Assembly (NCBI GenBank): GCA_039000515.1
Contig: JBCFYV010000012.1
Coordinates: forward strand, 28,477,439 to 28,541,438
Reading direction: 5' to 3'
DNA from: Timema cristinae
Lineage: Eukaryota > Arthropoda > Insecta > Phasmatodea > Timematidae
Length of the DNA: 64,000 nucleotides
Of the stretch, positions 1 through 12,849 are shown piece after piece (positions within the stretch are counted from its first letter, which is position 1; every line of letters starts with the position of its first letter). A program made the translations under genes and the position numbers. The notes beneath the pieces were generated by a model. The model worked only from the letters and a program-made list of their open reading frames with translations. It searched no databases and was not told where the DNA came from.

Positions 1-3000
1 TTTTTAAGCTCGTAAGCCAAGAATAAAATCTCTCCCTGATTTTTATTCATTTAAACCAACCCCACTCTGAAATTATATTAATACTTGTGATGACATAACC
101 AGTATTATGGTTTGGATTTCAAGAATTGATTTAGTAAAAAAAACAGATTTGACAAAAACAAAACCACAGTTAACATTATACATTTAACTTATTAGAAAAT
201 GATAATCAAAGTAAATCTTAGTTAACAACAATTTTATCTCTCAATGTATTTATCAAAACTTTTTACTAATCGTTATATTGTGGCCGTTTTGGTAACATTA
301 AATAAAGTATGGAATCGAACTATGTTACCACAAAGTTATATAGACAGTCGATACTAATTGTGAAGAACCAAATACATTCCCTTTTATAACTAAAATATGT
401 TCAATGAATAAGATTTATCAAATATCTTTTTTTTTGTCTACCTGGAAACAATATAAAGTATTTTAAATCAGGATTTGGACCCTTAAATTATATAAGTTTT
501 TTTAACTCAGCGTTTTAAAAAAAAAAAAAAAAAAAGATTTAATTTGTTATTTGCCCTACATGTGTGGAATATAATAATTACTTATTAATAAATTTATAAT
601 TGGCTATTCACAGTATTAAGATTCTGTAAAGGGGGATACTTGCTTTATGTTACCATGTTAAACCATATCACTGTTGCCAAAATAGTGTGTGGTGTGATTA
701 AATCTTTAACATCTAAAAAAAAAGCTCATATATTATTGAGACCAAACAAAATTAATTAACTAAGTATGTAACGAATAATTGATTTATTATGAAGGGAACA
801 AAAAAGTAAAATTAATTTACTAGATCAAACCATTTGGACAACGCTAAACGACATAACCCCTCCCCCAATCCCTCCTTCTCAACAGTCAAGAAATAACTTA
901 AGGACTTAGGGCTTTCTAAATCCGGCCTTAGGCGTAGCTAAGCAAACTATTTTGCAGTCATGTGTGGAGGTATAGCGTACCACGTAGGCCGAGCCAATAC
1001 GTTGCTAACTTTCAAAATCGACGGAATAAACAATAAAAAATGAGATTTTTAAATATAATTAGTTGTCTGATACTAATAATAATCTCCCTAAACTAAGATG
1101 TAGAATTTATGTTTATTTTTAAAACCATTTAATTAAAAGCCAACACATATATTGTATTTTAAAATGTTAGATACACATATTCTGGAATTAAAGTTAATTT
1201 GAATGTTCATTAAGAACACTACCAATAATATATGCACACTGTTTACGTATTTCTTTTAATAAATATTGTATTTACCACATGGCGCAGAGGTTTTTCAGTA
1301 AGTTTTGATTTTTAGGATAACTGTAAAAATAATAGCAGTTTTAGCTGCACGGATAGTGTGTCAACCTTTGGAAATAATAGCTTATCGGCTGCGCTAGAAA
1401 GAGTTTTAAGGCAGCCGTCTAGCAGAGGATTCAGATTAATTAAAGATCTATATACTTTCAAGATTATCGCAACTTTTAATAAGTGATTTATAGTTTCAAA
1501 ATATTACTCATGTCAAAACGGAAGGGAACGATATCATCAAATCATTACACTTTAAGTTTTATAATAATAATAATTTAAATTTATTATTATTCTTACTATC
1601 ATTATTATATAAAACTGTCAATGAATGTTAACCCAAAAATGTTCTCTCTGTATTAAATAAACAATAAATTAGCCGTAAGTAGAATAAATAAACTATTTGT
1701 TGCTACTCGTATCTCACAAGCGCGTTCAAAAGAAATTAATAATTGTTTTAGTGTTTTTGAAGTTTCAGATCGGACATCCTCGTAAGAAATTATCTATTGT
1801 AGGTATATTGGCCTCCAAGTTGTTGAAGCACACAAAGTAGCTTTCCTAGAAAGGTGTTTACATTTATCAGGTAACTTGAACCGGGTCAGTGTTAAAGTAT
1901 AAATGTAAACGGTTAAAATGGTAAAAAACTGTTATATTAAGCTTAGGTTTCGTTTAGTTTACTCAAATCTGAAAGTTACTTGCTGACTCACTTTACTGTA
2001 GCAGTCTCGTGTTTGGTCAAATGGTGCTGCTAGCATATATTCCAAATTACCCGCAGTGATCGTTGATACTCTTTTGAGAAAATCTAGTACTTTATAAGCA
2101 ATTAATAAGAATTAAATGAAGCACTGAGCTTAACGTCAATCTTATTTGGTTTGTCGTTGATGAAGTCAGTATTAAAATCCTAAATGGGAGTGTTAGGGGT
2201 GATATTCCTAAATGGTTCCCCCCTTATCCCTCCACGCAAATAAATTGTAGTTAGATACAGATTGCCTGGATGGGTAGTAAGACTCAATTAAAATAATAAA
2301 CACTAGGATATGAATGCTTGTATGTTATCAAGGGGTTACGATGGCCTGAAAGACAAACGTTGCCGTCAAACCCTGCAAAAGGTTGGAAACCAACGCGTTA
2401 AAGCATTTATTAAAATGTTCAAATCAAGCAAACATAAACAACCAAAGGTATTTAAAGTAGTCTAAATTTTTAAATTAAAAATGTACACTCTTATTAATTT
2501 ATTCAAATTGTAACTTGAATCCATTAATAGATAGTGTTCATAGTTTACATATTTCAACTTTTCTTCAAGTCATTTTAAGTTTCAAGCAAATCTAGACCAG
2601 TCTTTTAAATTTACCTGAACATTAAATTCAAATGTAACTTGAATATAGGTTTACATTTTGTTCCTCTGGTTATATGAAATACACTTTTAATTAATTGATA
2701 ATTAACTATGAGTTAAGTGTACAACTGATTTCTAGCTCAAAACTTAGCTGTGTTTAGTTAATGTTTGTCGCGACCCCATATAAGAGAAATACACACCTGC
2801 AACACATGTTGAATATTTATATCTAGAATCTCGTCCGAACGTCGAGAATGGATCCACCGCCCTCCGACAACTTCCAACCACCTTCTGATAAGGAAATCCT
2901 CTTATGGCCATATTTTTTATTCAAACAAATAAGAATCTACACACGCGCGTTCTAGCGGCGACTTACCCGAAGCTCCAGGCCAACCCACCCACTACAGAAG

Positions 3001-4380
3001 CTATCCCCAATCCGTCTTATTTCATCTGAATATACCTGGGAAATTTTTCCTATCTCTCTTCATCCTTTTTTCATGTTTGCTCAAATGTGAAAAGTTCCTT
3101 CGGGCAGTGTTTGGTTATGCTCCCTCAGACTCCCTCCCCACCCCTTCCCGCCAACACATACTGAGCCCACATAAGACCAAACAACTCTGTAATCCCCTGA
3201 TAGCTCCTCATGTTCTAAATTACTTTTTTGATTGGTAAATAAATGCATCTTAATTCATCTGCTTTTAAGAGCCAACCATGTTGTGTATTTTTTATTTTCA
3301 ATTAATTCTAAACTATTTAGATAAGCCTTCATTTTTTTAATGAATGAAGAAATGTATAAACATTAATGATCTAGGAGAAATATTAAATTTTAAACCTCCT
3401 TAAACTTCAAAAGCCACTGTTCCTAAATTAACGTTTACGTGACTTGAAGGAAGGTACTTTGACCGTTACCGAATAATTTTGTGTTTTATTTGTCTAAAAA
3501 CGCTGTTTACGTTACTGCTGTAGACGAATGGCTCACATTTACTTGGAATTAAACCATTTTATCTCTTTTATTCAAACTAACTTTGTATTGTGTAGCCTTA
3601 GATTAATATAATAGAGTGAGGCGTTAAGTGATCATATTATTACAAAGTATAAAGTAAAGTTAAATAAAATGGAATAAATTGGCATTACTCAATTACGTTA
3701 TTATTCTGTTTTGAGTTCTAAATTGCCCTTTCGGTACCAGGTTGAAAGTAGTGAGACAGAACACTTACACCTAGGATGGTTGAATTAGTAGTGAGGAATT
3801 AGAAAGATCGCTCTAGCCTAGGACGGATGGCCTATATTTCGGTCCTCACGCGAACCATAATCCAATCTGAACTTCGGCTCTAAGTGAAATAGGTCGAAAT
3901 AAAAGTTTGTTATAATTCAATTAATCACTGAATGCTTTCGTTGAAGAATGGTTAACAAACTCTTGCTATATATGTTAGGAGTAGGATTTGTGAATTGGTA
4001 GAGAAAGCCTAAAAGACTGTTCGGGCATTGCCACATTTAATCATTATTTGTTGGCTTCATTTACGTAATAAACAAACAAACTAGTTTCTAAGAAATTAAT
4101 TCCTTAACTATAACTATATTTATATTGATAAAGTCACTCAATTTTCGTTAGATCCGTGGAATAATAATAGTAACAAATTTTAATTGAAAGCGCGGCAAGG
4201 GGTAAAAGTGAGTGTCAGTGCGATTTTTACCTGGTATGTATACTCGAACATCATTTACTGATAGGATTCATGCATCATACGAGATCTTACATTACGTTAA
4301 CCTTGAAAGGTCACAGTCCAAAGTTGATAAATGACACTATGGCCATATATTTGTAAGCTTTAACCTAATGAAACTGCTGC
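1..4380. other. AT-rich non-coding stretch
   Basis: I see no convincing gene in this stretch. All frames are closed by frequent stops and base composition is strongly AT-rich. There is a poly-A run near 518-535 and an AT-rich imperfect palindrome of AAT/ATT units near 1560-1610. The part from about 2770 to 3200 is visibly GC-richer and begins TGTCGCGACC, which resembles an LTR start, but I found no matching end or target duplication. A short direct repeat containing GTAACTTGAAT occurs near 2510 and 2635. Confidence 0.6.
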
Positions 4381-4439
4381 CAGGTGCGCTTATTACCAGA
4401 TAGGGTAAACGATGGGTGTTGTTTGTACATGATCCATTG

Positions 4440-4680
4440 GTCTAAATCAATAATATTAGTACTGGAACATCATCCATTAATTGGAACCATGCATAATACA
4501 CTGGATATCAATGTGAGAGAAACTGCATTGTTACTATTAGGAAACAGAGTTGTCATTCTCTCGTTATAATTAATATGACCAGTTTCGCAAAACCTATTAG
4601 TCAATATTGCAGTTAGCTCCTTCTTACCACAGCACACCCTCCTTCTGACATAACTGAAAGCTAGGAGATTTAGCAAAAGT
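4440..4680 (-). pseudogene. short coding relic of an unidentified repeat family
   Basis: On the minus strand a short open stretch contains the peptide RMTTLFPNSNNAVS. A similar peptide (IMTTLLLNSKHAVP) is encoded on the minus strand near 11460-11510, and the DNA aligns at about three bases in four over 46 bp. Similarity held at both DNA and peptide level suggests two fragments of one repeated coding sequence. I do not recognise the family. Neither fragment has a credible start or long frame, so this is read as a decayed piece. Chance similarity is not excluded. Confidence 0.25.
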
Positions 4681-5401
4681 TGAACGAGAGATAGGAAAAG
4701 CCTTCTACATGGAACCTGCAGTTTCCTCTGGCAATAATATTATGTGCAGTACGGCCGTTAAAGCTTGTTAATCTTACCATACTGACATGTAGCATGTTGG
4801 TTGGAGCATGTCACGGTCAATATAATTAACTCTTTACTTGATGAGTAATGTTGATCAAGTATGATGCGTGACTTTAAACATGGATGATGCATGATATAAC
4901 CAATTATAGATGATAACATATCTAATGAGTATGAAGAAAGACTTTAAATAATTAAGGATGGTTAAATGTCTTGTAAGCATTATATATGACTCTATTAAGT
5001 AAGATATAATAAAGTGGCCCCATGACTTATTTGGTGCTGACTAACAGCTCACAGCTGACAGATGACAGCTTTGAAAAGTTACTAGACCAAATTATTTTAT
5101 CCCTACACAGAACCATATGATCTGCTAATACATGTGTTTAGCAGCTGTCACTTCTGACGGTCAAATGTAGGTATATACAAGAAACATATATGACTGTTTT
5201 ATTTATTTTGACCTTGATATGTTGAATGTTAGGCATAGTATTAATAATTAATGTTTTTCTATAAAATTAAAATTTTAAAAAAATTAGCATATAATCCCAT
5301 ATTAGTTTTTTATTATTATTAGTAAATCAATTTAATAATATTTTTTTATTTTATAAATAATACTTGTTAAAAATAGTATTATTATTATTAACATTATAGT
5401 T

Positions 5402-5620
5402 GGTGACCTGGTGGTATAGGGGTAAGTTGTCAGACTTCTGTGCTGGGAATCCGGGGCTCAATCCTTTGTTCCGGCCACAAATTTATTTGATTGCCAAACC
5501 CTTCCTTCACCTCTGACAAGACGTGTATTAATCACAACTTGTGAATGTGTGGAATGCCAGTCCTCCACCGTGGTTCGGATCACAAGATAAACTGTAGTCC
5601 TCCATTTCATCTCACAATCT
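5402..5620 (+). mobile_element. SINE family A, 3'-truncated
   Basis: This is a diverged copy of the tRNA-derived SINE seen at 27086, 42608, 44208 and 61700. It starts GGTGACCTGGTGGTAT, has the polymerase III A-box-like segment and a decayed B-box (GGGCTCAATCC), and then the family body (CAAACCCTTCCTTCACC and ACCGTGGTTCGGAT). It stops inside the body near CATCTCACAATCT, so the conserved 3' tail and the AAT repeat are missing. It is more diverged than the other copies, so probably older. Confidence 0.85.
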
Positions 5621-5699
5621 ATGTAAAGTATGATCCATGAGCTATAATTAATTTAGATCTCATAGGTATGATGTATTACTCTAATAATATATAAGACTA

Positions 5700-8600
5700 G
5701 CAGTGAAGTACCTAATCCCCAGGAAAAAATGTTTTAAGGGTAAAAAAATAAAAATACAAAAAGTTTAAAAAGTTTGAAAAGGTCAAAAAGAGGCAAAGCA
5801 AATCCAATAAAAAAATATTAAGTTCCTGGTAAAATTAAAAAAAAGGTTACAAGTTTTAAAAAGGGCAAAAAAGGTTTTTTTTTTAGTGTAAAAAGGTTTA
5901 ATCCGATAAAAAAAAAATTTAAGCGTTTTTTCATCCCATTTTTTCCCCCATTTACCAACAACATTTATGCCTATGCTCCGTGTATTCTATCCCCCCTGCT
6001 TACCCTTTTTAACCTAAATCATTCTTTCTCCTCCGTTTACCCCAATTTAACCCCGTTTGTCATTTTTTACCCCATTTGCCCTTCCCCTTTTAACCCCATT
6101 ATTTTAGTTTTTTAAAAATTTTTTAAAACCTTTGACCCATTTTGATTTTGTAACTTTTTTTACACCTTTAAACTCTTTTACCCCCCATAAATTTTTAAAC
6201 CACCTTTTATATTAGGTTTTACTTTTTTTTCCCCCTTTTTTTTTTTTTGGGAAAATTTTTTGTTTTTTTGGGGAAAACATTAATCTTTTCCCCCCTTTTT
6301 TTCCCTTTTTTTACCCTTTTTGGGATTTTTTTTCCCCCTTTTTTAAAAACCCTTTTTTAAAATTTTTTGTTTTTTTTTTCCCTTTTCCCTTTCAAAAATA
6401 CGTAGAGTCCCAATTTTTTTTTTCCCCAACTTTTTTCCCTTTTTTTAAATTTCCCCCTTTTAAAATTTTTTTTTTTTAAAATTTTTTGATTATTTTTTAA
6501 ATTTGGGGGAAAAATTTTTTTTTGGGCTTTTTATTTTTTTTTTTTCCCGTTAACCCCCGGCCCCGTTTTTGGAAAGGAAGTTTTAAAAATAGGGGGGAAA
6601 AAAAGAAAAAAAAAAAAAAGAAAGGGGTGGGGTTAAGGGGAAAAAAATTGAAAAAAAAATTTATAAATCAAAACCCTTTTTTTAAAAAGGGTGAAAAAAA
6701 AGGGTTTAAAAAAAATTTTTTTTAAAAATTAAAAAAAAAAATTTTTTTAAAAGGGGTTTAAAAAGGGAAAAAAAATTCAAAAAAAAAAAAAAAGTACAAA
6801 AAGGGGAAAGGGGGAAAAAAAAGGGAAAAAAAAAGTAATTACAAAAAAAACAAAAAAAATAAAAAAAGGCCCCCAAAAAATTTTTTTAAAAAGGGGGGAA
6901 AAAGATTAAAAAAAAAACCCCAAAAAAATAAGCTTTTGTAAAAGGGGAAAAAAAAGGCTAAAAAAAAAAAAATAAAAAAAAAAAAAAAAAAAATTTTTTT
7001 TGGGAAGGTAAAAAAAGGGTAGGGGGAAAAAACGATTATAAACGTGCCCAAAGGGGGTTTTAAAAAACGGGTAAAAATTTTAAAAGTTTTTTCAAATTTT
7101 GTAAAAAAGGGGAAAATTTTTAAAAGGTAAGAATAAAAAGGAAAAATGAAAAAAAAAAAAAAATGGCAAAAAAATTTTTAAAAAAACCCTGAAAAAAAGG
7201 GGTTTTTTTTCCTTTCAAAAAAAAAACTAAAAAAAAATTTTTTAGATTCCCCTTTTTCAGGTAAAATTTTTTTTCGTCCCTTGCAAACTGAAAAAAAAAT
7301 TTTAAGTACAAAAAACCTTTTTCCCCCTTTGATTTTAAATTTTTTCTTTTTTTTTTTTTTTTTTTTTAAACTTTTTAAAAAAATCAAAAAAAAAATTTTT
7401 AAAATTTTTCCAGTTTGAGTGAAACATTTTTTGTGAAATAAGGTTTTCCCTTAAAAAAAAAATTTTTTAAATTTAAGATTTTTTTGCGGGGGCAGCCCGG
7501 GGAAATTAAAAAAAAACCACTCATGAGGGAAAAAAAAAAAAAAAATTTTTTTAATTTTAAAAAATATTTTTTTAAACCCCAAAAATATTTTTAAAAAATT
7601 TATGAAGGGCCCCCTTTTTTCATGTATAAAAGAAAAGGGGCCCTAGTTTAATGAATGTTATTAAAAAAATTTTAAGAAATAAAAGTTTAAAAATGTAAAT
7701 TTAATGTGGTTTAAATATAAAAATCTAGTATGATCTTTTAAACTTTAAAAAAAAAATGTACTCAAAGGGGGTTTTTTTTCGTGATTTTTTAAAAAAATGA
7801 AAATTAATTAAATGTTTTGAAAGTAGGATGTGGGGGGTCTCTAGAAAAGGGGGAAAGGAGGGGGGTTTTTTTCATTAAAAAAAAATCTTTAAAAAAATTT
7901 ATTTTTATATTTAAGACTAAAAAAGTAAGCCCGGGTAAGCACATTAGTAAAAAAGGGTTTTTTTTTTTTTAGTTTTTGCTTTTTGTCAAAAGTAGAGGGG
8001 AGTAAAAAGGGGGGAAAATAAAGCCCCCTCTAAGGAATAGAAAAGGGGCCCTCCTTTCCCCCCCTCACCGGAAAAAAGGGGTTGGGGGGGGAAAAGGGGG
8101 AAAAATTTTTGTTAAAAAAAGGGGAAAAATTTTTAATTTTGGGGGGGTTTTTCCGAGTAAAAATGGGGGGGAAATTTTTGTATATAAGGGAAAAGGGGCC
8201 CAAGGGTGGAGGGGGGGTTGGTGGGGGAATACCGTGTTTTGGGGGGGTTTTTTATTTTAAAATTTTAAAAAAAAATTTTAAACCATCACGATGTTTTTCC
8301 AAGTTTTTGTCCATCCCAAAAACCCCTTTTTTTAAAAAAAATTTTGGGGGGGAATAAGGGTTTTTTGGGGGATAGGATGTAAGAAAAAAAAAGGAATTTT
8401 TTTTTTTTAAAACCCCTTTTTTTTCCCACACCTTTAAATTTACCTTTTTTTTCCTGTAAAATTTTTTTTTATTTTTTTACCCTTTTAGCCCTATTTTTCC
8501 CCAAGTTTTTTTATTAAAGTTTTTTAGAAATTTATAAGGATCGATAAGTTTTGTTTAGAAAAAAAGGGAAATTTTTTTTTCTCCAAAAATATATAAAAAT

Positions 8601-10187
8601 TTTTTTTCCCAAAAATTTAAAACCATTTTTTAAGATGATAAAAAAAAATTTTTTAAAAATTTTTTTAGAAAATATACAAAAAAAAAAAAATTTTAAACCC
8701 TTTTATAAAAAAAATTTTTTTAAAAACCTTAGGCATTTTTTTAAAACCCAAATTTTTTTTTTAAAACATATTATTATTTTTAAATTTTTTTTTCCCTTTT
8801 TTTTTATTTTTTCCTCAAATTTTTTTTGAGTAGAAAATTTTTAAATTTTTTAAAAAAAAATTAGGAGGGGGGAATTGAAGGGGGGGGGTTAAAAAAATTT
8901 TTATTTTTTTTACCCACGGGGGGCCCCCCTTTAAACCCTCTTTTTTGGGGGCCAAAAAATATTTTTTAAAAACCACAAAAGGGCCCGTTTGTTTTTCCCC
9001 TTTAAAAAATTAAACCTTAAAAAAAGAAAATAAATTTTGGGGTGAGAGGTATTTTGGGGGGAAAAGGCGCGGGTCATTTTTAAAAACCAGGGGGAGATTT
9101 TAATGAAACCAGTTAGGGGTCAAGGGGGGGGTTTTTTAAATTTTAAAAGGGTTTGGGGGTCTGTAAGGGGGGGGGGGGGGGGGCCAAAATTTCAAAAATG
9201 AAAATAAGTTTGACAAAGGATTTTTTCACCCCCTTTTTTTTTTTCCACGAGAAAAATTTTCTGATTGTGGGGGGGTTTCTCATCAAAATGGGTTTTTTTT
9301 GTAAAAAAAAAATTTTTCCCCCAAAACCCCAAAAAAACTAGTTTTTTTTTTTTAATTTGGGGCCCCCCAATCTACAATTTTTTCCCCCTTTTAAAGGGGG
9401 ACCCCCCAAACATCCCCAATAAACTCTATAAAATCGCCGGGTAAAAACCCCAAATTTTAAAACAAAAAACTTTTTGCCGTGGAAATTTTTTTTAAATTAA
9501 AACCCCAAATTTTTTTGAATATAAAAAAAGTTAATAGAATTTTTCTTAAATACTTAAAAATTTTTTTTAAATATTTTTTTTAAAATTTTAAAAAATTTTA
9601 AAAAAACTCTTTAAAAAACCTTTTCCCTTTTTGATTTTTTTTTAAAAAAGGGCCCCTTAAGGGAAAAAACCTTTTAAAACAAATTTTTCATATTTAAAAA
9701 AAAAAAAAGGGGGCCCTTTACGGAAATTTTTTTAAACAAGAAACTTTGCCCTTTTGCCCCCACAGTCGTCCCCCGGGGGAAAAAAAATTTCCCAAGTTTT
9801 TTTTCCCCCAAAATACAAAAAAGACCCCCCAAAAATTTTTTCTAAACATACCCTTGGCCCCTTTTTTCCCCCCCCCTTTTTTTAACTACCAAACCTCGGG
9901 CGTTTTCCGGGAGCTGAGTTGCTCTCCCATGATCCCAACCCCTCCAAAATTTAAAATTTTTTTTAAAAAAATTTTTGGTTTTGGGGAAATTTTGTACTTT
10001 TCTAGTTTAAATTGGGGTATTAAAATTTTTAATTTATTTATAAAAAAAAAATTTTTAAAAAATTTAATTTTTAATTTGTATAAAAATTTTTTTTGGCCCC
10101 TTTTGGGGGTTTTTTTTAAATTTTAGTTTTTTAAAAACCCAAAAACCCCCACCTCGGTGGGGGATTTTGGCTAATGGCCCGGGTTTT
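5700..10187. other. homopolymer-inflated low-quality contig end
   Basis: From about 5.7 kb the sequence turns into long runs of A, T, G and C of 4-20 bases with almost no ordinary complexity, and this worsens up to the 100-N gap at 10188. All four bases run, on both strands, which no known satellite explains. The onset is gradual, starting just after the SINE fragment. I read it as the unpolished or miscalled end of a long-read contig. Open frames here encode only strings of Lys, Phe, Gly and Asn and should not be annotated as genes. A real low-complexity locus is the less likely alternative. Confidence 0.8.
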
Positions 10188-10287
10188 NNNNNNNNNNNNN
10201 NNNNNNNNNNNNNNNNNNNNNNNNNNNNNNNNNNNNNNNNNNNNNNNNNNNNNNNNNNNNNNNNNNNNNNNNNNNNNNNNNNNNNNN
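10188..10287. other. scaffold gap (100 N)
   Basis: A run of exactly 100 N, the conventional placeholder for a join of unknown size. Its left side is the homopolymer-rich segment. Its right side is normal sequence with mixed composition. Confidence 0.99.
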
Positions 10288-10665
10288 GTGTAGCGAGTCC
10301 TACGCAAAGCTCTCCAATCTTATTCGACACAAACAACAATGTCATCAAATTCCTCCAAATCCTGCTCCAGAGGTTCACCAGGATGCCTGTTGGGACGAGA
10401 AGGTATTGTGCACTGCTAGATTAGACCTGATCGGGAAAGTGGAATACAATCATGTCAAGTGCTTAAACGAACTGAGAAAAACATAAGTTATAACGTTGTG
10501 CCAGAGGAAGAGGCCAGCAACGAATCGAACGTTATTGTGCTTGATGGCGTGGGAAGAGTAGGAATGCTGGGTAAATACATTGGAGACATTGTCGATAACC
10601 GTTCTAGCACCTCTCAGCCTGTCCTGAACTATTTTGGAGGTGATTCCTACCCATTTTCTAGATAG
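10288..10665 (+). other. mixed-composition segment with short open frames, no gene recognised
   Basis: This segment is less AT-rich than its surroundings. It contains an open frame of about 68 codons that begins upstream of 10459 and ends at a TAG near 10663, including VVPEEEASNESNVIVLDG. No domain, signal peptide or membrane segment is visible, and I do not recognise the protein. The frame begins right after an assembly gap, so it could be the tail of an exon. It runs directly into the first of three diverged non-coding repeats, so it may equally belong to that repeat. Confidence 0.25.
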
Positions 10666-11215
10666 TAGAAGAGATTATATTATCTCCTAATGTTTTTATT
10701 AGGTAAAAGAGTTATTATATGTTTTTCTTGCTATCACAATTTGTTACATTTTTCAACTTAATTACCTATAGTGATCACAAGACCTAAATAATATTAATAT
10801 TTCTGCTAGTAAAAAACTCTATGATGTTGTTGTTGTGTTGCATGCTATGAATTTTTTTAAATTGATTAATTGCTGATTGTCAATAAGAATACTAATAAAA
10901 TGTTATTATTTAAAAAAAATCCCTATAACATTTTGTTTGTAAATCCCTGGATATTCTAATACAGGGAAGAGCTAACAATATACACGTGACAATTTTGCCG
11001 GAATGAGATTTATATACTGGTAAATGTTATGCTTTCCTTTTTACACATGTAAGTAAATATAACGTTAGCAAAAAAAGTCTCTATTGTAAAGTATAAATAA
11101 ATATGTATATATATTAATGAGTAGAAAGGATAAACCAGTATATTATTGCAAACAGCTTCACTGTTTATATAGCGTTTATAAATTAACTAAATTTGGTTTA
11201 AGGTAAGGTGGCAAG

Positions 11216-11250
<35 letters not shown>
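10640..11250 (+). repeat. diverged repeat, copy 1 of 3
   Basis: The order of short landmarks here recurs in 12080-12560 and in part in 12850-13180: TTTTATTAGGTAAAAGA, ACAAGACCTAAATAATATT, ACATTTTGTTTGTAAATCC, ATAACGTTAGCAAAAAA, TTAATGAGTAGAAAG, GATAAACCAGTATA and a terminal CA-rich tract. Copies differ by many substitutions and indels, so the duplication is old. No coding potential is visible. Copy 1 is the longest and ends in the CA microsatellite. Confidence 0.7.
11217..11248 (+). repeat. (CA)n microsatellite
   Basis: About 15 CA units, interrupted near the end by GT. It sits at the 3' end of diverged repeat copy 1. The matching place in copy 2 (near 12555) has only a short CACACACACC, so expansion happened after the copies separated. 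Confidence 0.95.
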
Positions 11251-11454
11251 ACACAAATGAATTGAAATTATTATGATAAGCCAAACTTATATTCACTTGT
11301 ATTCATTTCTTAATCACTTTCATTCTACGCCATCTAGCGAATAAAATTAGTAATTATGACTTTTTCAATATCTTGTGATAGAACAGACATATCCATATTT
11401 AATTAATGGTATTATAAATACTCATACAATAATTTAAATACGCTACACCTAATT

Positions 11455-11560
11455 TTCATTGCTGAGGGAACTGCATGCTTACTATTGAGCAACAGCGTTG
11501 TCATTATTTTGTTTTCCGTGATCAGTCTTCCTTCGAATGTATATCAAATTTGGCAATGCT
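11455..11560 (-). pseudogene. short coding relic, paralogue of the one near 4.5 kb
   Basis: In one minus-strand frame this reads LITENKIMTTLLLNSKHAVP, closely matching the minus-strand peptide near 4480-4570 (INYNERMTTLFPNSNNAV). A different minus frame is open for 66 codons (11482-11682), but the similarity lies in the shorter frame. I do not recognise the family. The likely reading is a fragment of a dispersed, once-coding repeat. Confidence 0.25.
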
Positions 11561-12079
11561 GGGCTGACGTTGTTGTCAGTACTTGGTGCTTCTTCCTCCA
11601 ACACAGTCGTAAAGTTACAGTAGTCTGAGTCTCGTGTTCCTAATATAGCTAGCTCAAAAACATTGACTAAATAAACACTCATATTTTATAAGTACTCTGT
11701 GTAGAATAATGTGTTATTGATCACGTTAAGATTTGGTGTGTATCTGTATGTGTTGGTTGCGTGTTTTGTATTTTTACCGTAAGGTTGTGGAACTATAGTT
11801 GTACTGCCATTTCAATATATTATATTTATATAAGTGTAGGTCTACCAAATTCAATTTTTTACACAAACATATGTCACAATCTCCATCCTGCTACAAAGTT
11901 CCCAGATGCCGTACGAGAAAATTATTAATTAGAAAGAAATGGAATCAACATGTAAGTGTAAAGAACTAAAAACATAATTTCGTAAACGGAACTAGGCCAT
12001 AACTCAACAGCAATGGCAAGATAGAATGCTTACATTGGAACTTGTATAAGTTATTAGCATCTCTCTAAACAGATCAAAC

Positions 12080-12560
12080 TAGGAGGGAAATTCCTGACCC
12101 ATTCAAAGAGAAAATTAATTACTCCATGATGTTTTAATAGGTAAAAGATATAACTTGCATCACATTTGTAATTTTACTTAATTACCTAAGTACTCAAGCC
12201 TAAGATGATATTAATATGCTAGAATCTAGAGGTTGTGGTTGCACGTTAATGATTTAAAATAGATTAATTTCCGCATTTATTATAAAAATGTATATTTTAA
12301 AAATCTAGAACATTTTGTTTGTAAATCCTGAATTTAAGAAGGAAGAAACAAATACACTATCATTACGGAAAATTGTATCTGTAAATGTATGTTTCTGAAT
12401 GAAGTAAATAAACGTTAGCAAAAAAGCTCATTGTAGTAAAAAAATAAATTATATATATATTTAATGAGTAGAAGATAAACCAGTATAGTTATTGAACAAC
12501 CACCACTGAAAGCGTTTAATTACTAAATTTGGGTTTCAAGGTAAGTGCACTCCCACACAC
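12080..12560 (+). repeat. diverged repeat, copy 2 of 3
   Basis: Same landmark order as 10640-11250: TTTTAATAGGTAAAAGA, ACATTTTGTTTGTAAATCC, AACGTTAGCAAAAAAG, TTAATGAGTAGAAGATAAAC and a short CACACACACC end. Several internal deletions shorten it relative to copy 1. No coding potential is visible. Confidence 0.65.
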
Positions 12561-12639
12561 ACCATACAAAGAAAGAAATATATATAAAATTTATTCACTG
12601 TAAAACATTATTCAGATAGCGAAATTAAATATACTTTTC

Positions 12640-12835
12640 TCGATAAACGACATTCCAGGTTTATAATCTCATGCATAAATTAATAGCTAGTGGGGTAGGA
12701 ATAATAAAAATATTTATGAGGGATAAGTGTACCTGCATTTGTATGGAAGGAAAGTTGGACATATTCTTAGTTTATAAGGGCAGTGTTCGAACACCAACCT
12801 CGTCAATCAACCATACCAGATGAGCTCCGTTTAGT
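12640..12835 (-). mobile_element. degenerate SINE family B-like fragment
   Basis: The segment contains TGCATTTGTATGGAAGGAAAG and a polymerase III B-box-like TGTTCGAACAC on the minus strand, in the order expected for the family B copies at 16148 and 47413. The 3' tail is not recognisable, and the copy is very diverged. Confidence 0.35.
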
Positions 12836-12849
12836 TACTTCTCTATCTC

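Noticed and set aside
2770..3200. LTR starting TGTCGCGACC
   Set aside because: No matching CA end, no target duplication and no second LTR found.
6522..10126. Open frames of 60-126 codons in the homopolymer-rich region
   Set aside because: They encode only low-complexity Lys/Phe/Gly/Asn strings in sequence that looks miscalled.
10064..10424. Frames running across the first N gap (also at 30157-30467 and 55745-56035)
   Set aside because: The unknown bases are a placeholder, so a frame across them has no meaning.
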